DNA of 64,000 nucleotides from Phylloscopus collybita. Lineage: Eukaryota; Chordata; Aves; Passeriformes; Phylloscopidae. How positions within the stretch are numbered: the stretch's first letter is position 1; every line of letters starts with the position of its first letter. Under the pieces are notes generated by a model. The model made no database searches and was not told the origin of the DNA. It saw nothing but the letters and a program-made list of their open reading frames with translations. Location of the stretch: assembly GCA_027886175.1 (NCBI GenBank), contig JAJNNQ010000028.1, forward strand, positions 1,755,001 to 1,819,000. The letters are read 5' to 3'. Made by a program: the position numbers and the translations under genes. Of the stretch, positions 62,232-64,000 are shown piece by piece.

Positions 62232-63135
62232 TCAGAGGGGCTGCACGGCCACGGGGTAGAGCAGGGAGAGGTGGCGGGCACCGCGCACGGGCAGCGCCCG
62301 GGCCGTGTAGTGCCCCACGGCCGCCGGCACCGACGGGAAGGCGGCCCCGGCCCGGCCCAGAGTGAAGTGCTGCTCCCGGGTCCGCGTCAGCTTCACGTGC
62401 ACGAACCCCTGGCTGCTCCTGCGGGACGGGAACGGACGGGAAATGAGGCACGGGAGAGGGGAGGGGGTGGGATGGGATGGGATGGGATGGGATGGGATGG
62501 GATGGGATGGGATGGGATGGGATGGGATGGGGATGGGGATAAAATGGGGATAAAATGGGGATGGGGATAAGGTGGGGATCTGGACAGGGATGGGGGATGG
62601 GAACAGGGATGAGGAGTGGGGTTCAGGCTGGGACAGCAAGGTGGACAAGGATAGGGATGGGGACGAGGTGGGGGACACCTGGGATGGGAATGGGAAAGGG
62701 GAATGGGAATGGAAATGAAAATGGGAGTGGGAATGGGGATGGGGATGGGGATGGGAGTGGGAATGAGAATGGGAATGGGAGTGGGAACAGGGCTGAGGAC
62801 TGGGATGGAGATTGAGGCACAGATATGAACAGGACCGGGGATGAGGACCCCACCCAGAGCAAGGGCAGCGAGCGGCACCACCCCAGGCGAGGCACTCTGT
62901 GTCACCACCAGCCTGTCCCCAACGCCTGGGGACACGCCCAGCGCGTCCCCGCGGACGCTGGGCCACCCAAACAGCCGGATCCCGGCCCGGGGCCGCGCCG
63001 TGTCCCCAGGCTCACCGCAGGGACAGCGAGTAGTCGTCGGGGCTGGTCTCGCAGTCGCGCACCAGGAAGCTGCCCTCGCGGCACAGCGCCAGCAGCGTCT
63101 CGGCGCCCGCCCGCCCGATGGGCCCGTGGTACCAG
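62232..63135 (-). CDS. SHD: SH2 adaptor of the SHB/SHD family, last two exons (probable SHD)
   Basis: Two exons encode a complete C-terminal SH2 domain: 63016-63135 and 62232-62418 (TGA 62234-62232). They join in phase across CG|G. The first has WYHGPIGRAGAETLL and GSFLVRDCE, where the FLVR arginine binds phosphotyrosine, then DDYSLSLR. The second has GFVHVKLTRTREQHFTLG and ends ARHLSLLYPVAVQPL. A C-terminal SH2 ending in (H)xxLLYPV is typical of SHB, SHD, SHE and SHF. SHD is chosen because it lies next to FSD1, in this orientation, on human 19p13.3 as I recall it. The remaining 5' exons would lie beyond 64000. STAP2 is excluded because its SH2 is internal and it should be on the other strand. 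Confidence 0.7.
62419..63015. repeat. (GGGAT)n and GGGAATGGGGAT repeats in the SH2-gene last intron
   Basis: About fourteen GATGG units lie at 62466-62530, followed by mixed GGGATGGGGATAAAAT and GGGAATGGGAATGG words to about 62810. Sequence from about 62830 to the exon at 63016 is unique. The array is similar in words to the CHAF1A array at 7319-8642 but shorter and more degenerate. Confidence 0.8.
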
Positions 63136-63354
63136 CTGGGCACAGCGGGGGCACAGCGGGGTCACAGCGGGGTCACAGCGGCACCCCTGGGTCACGGGGC
63201 GCCCCCCACCACCCCCCCTGGCTGCTCGTGCCCCTCGGCAAGGCGGGGCACCCCCCCAGGGTTGGGGACACGGGGAGCTCCGGTGCCATGGGGCAGCTCC
63301 CTGGCCATGGGGGCGCTCGGGGCGTTGGCAGCCAGCGGGGTCAGAGGGGCAACC

Positions 63355-64000
63355 ACGCCGTGGGGTGCCCAGATGTTTTATAGGGCACCCAGCCATGCCA
63401 TGGGGCACCCAGATGTTTTATAGGGCACCCAGCCATGCCATGGGGCACCCAACCACCCTATGGGGCACCCAACCACGCCCTGAGGCACCCAGATGATTTA
63501 TAGGGCACCCAGCCATGCCATGGGGAACCCAACCATCCTATGGGGCACCCAACCACACCATGGGGCACCCAACTATGCCATGGGGCACCCAACTATGCCA
63601 TGGGGAACCCAGACATTTTATAGGGCACCCAACCACGCCATGGGGCACCCAGACATTTTATAGGAAACCCAAATACACCATGGGGCACCCAACCATGCCA
63701 TGGGGAACTCAAACATCCTGTGGAGCACCCAGCCATGCCATGGGGCACCCAACCACGCCATGGGGCACCCAGCCATCCTGTAGGGCACCAAACCACACCG
63801 TGGGGCACCCAACCACACCATGGAGCACCCAACCATGCCATGGGGCACCCAGCCATCCTGTAGGGCACCAAACCACGCCGTGAGGCACCCAGATGATTTA
63901 TAGGGCACCCAGCCATGCCATGGGGAACCCAACCATCCTATGGGGCACCCAACCACACCATGGGGCACCCAACTATGCCATGGGGCACCCAACTATGCCA
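63355..64000. repeat. 20-bp minisatellite CCATGGGGCACCCAACCACG, runs off right edge
   Basis: About thirty units of 20 bp (CATGGGGCACCCAACCACGC), some with an alternative unit ending AGATGTTTTATAGGGCACCC. It lies upstream of the SH2 exons, so within an intron of that gene or its flank, and continues past the window end. Confidence 0.92.

Noticed and set aside
62232..63135. SH2 exons as the missing 3' part of STAP2
   Set aside because: They are on the opposite strand, lie beyond FSD1, and encode a C-terminal SH2 ending in LLYPV as in the SHB/SHD family, whereas STAP2 has an internal SH2.

Overview
This window is nuclear DNA from a bird, most likely a passerine on a small GC-rich chromosome. 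The evidence is many 3'-truncated CR1 retrotransposon tails, solo endogenous-retrovirus LTRs, split genes with ordinary GT/AG introns, very GC-rich compact genes on the right, and abundant minisatellites. The species cannot be fixed from the sequence.

Five genes and one gene remnant are recognised by translating exons and checking that splice phases join. Left to right they are CHAF1A (minus, 3' end off the left edge), SH3GL1 (plus, complete), MPND (minus, complete), a two-exon piece of STAP2 (plus), FSD1 (minus, complete) and the last two exons of an SHB/SHD-family SH2 adaptor, probably SHD (minus, 5' end off the right edge). From memory this is the order and relative orientation of human 19p13.3 (SHD-FSD1-STAP2-MPND-SH3GL1-CHAF1A), inverted as a block. 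TMIGD2, which I recall between SHD and FSD1 in human, is not seen.

Layout: 1-1.5 kb holds a tandem duplication broken by an LTR. CHAF1A occupies about 1.6-18.2 kb. A CpG-rich divergent promoter at 17.9-19.7 kb separates it from SH3GL1 (19.0-47.2 kb), whose first intron alone is 18.6 kb and is filled with repeats. SH3GL1 and MPND converge with about 0.5 kb between their poly(A) signals. MPND (47.7-51.8 kb) and the STAP2 remnant (52.2-53.5 kb) diverge from a second GC-rich promoter, and the remnant converges on FSD1 (54.1-61 kb). The SH2 gene follows at 62.2-63.1 kb, and a 20-bp minisatellite runs off the right edge.

The genes are not a pathway. CHAF1A is a replication-coupled histone chaperone, SH3GL1 is endophilin-A2 (membrane curvature and endocytosis), MPND is a RAMA plus MPN/JAMM protein, FSD1 is a microtubule-associated coiled-coil/FN3/SPRY protein, and STAP2 and SHD are signalling adaptors. 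No new biological system was found. The observations most worth checking are the STAP2 decay, the large tandem arrays (including a 1.3-kb G-rich array in CHAF1A), CR1 tails that have become minisatellites, and the regulatory sites in the CHAF1A/SH3GL1 promoter.
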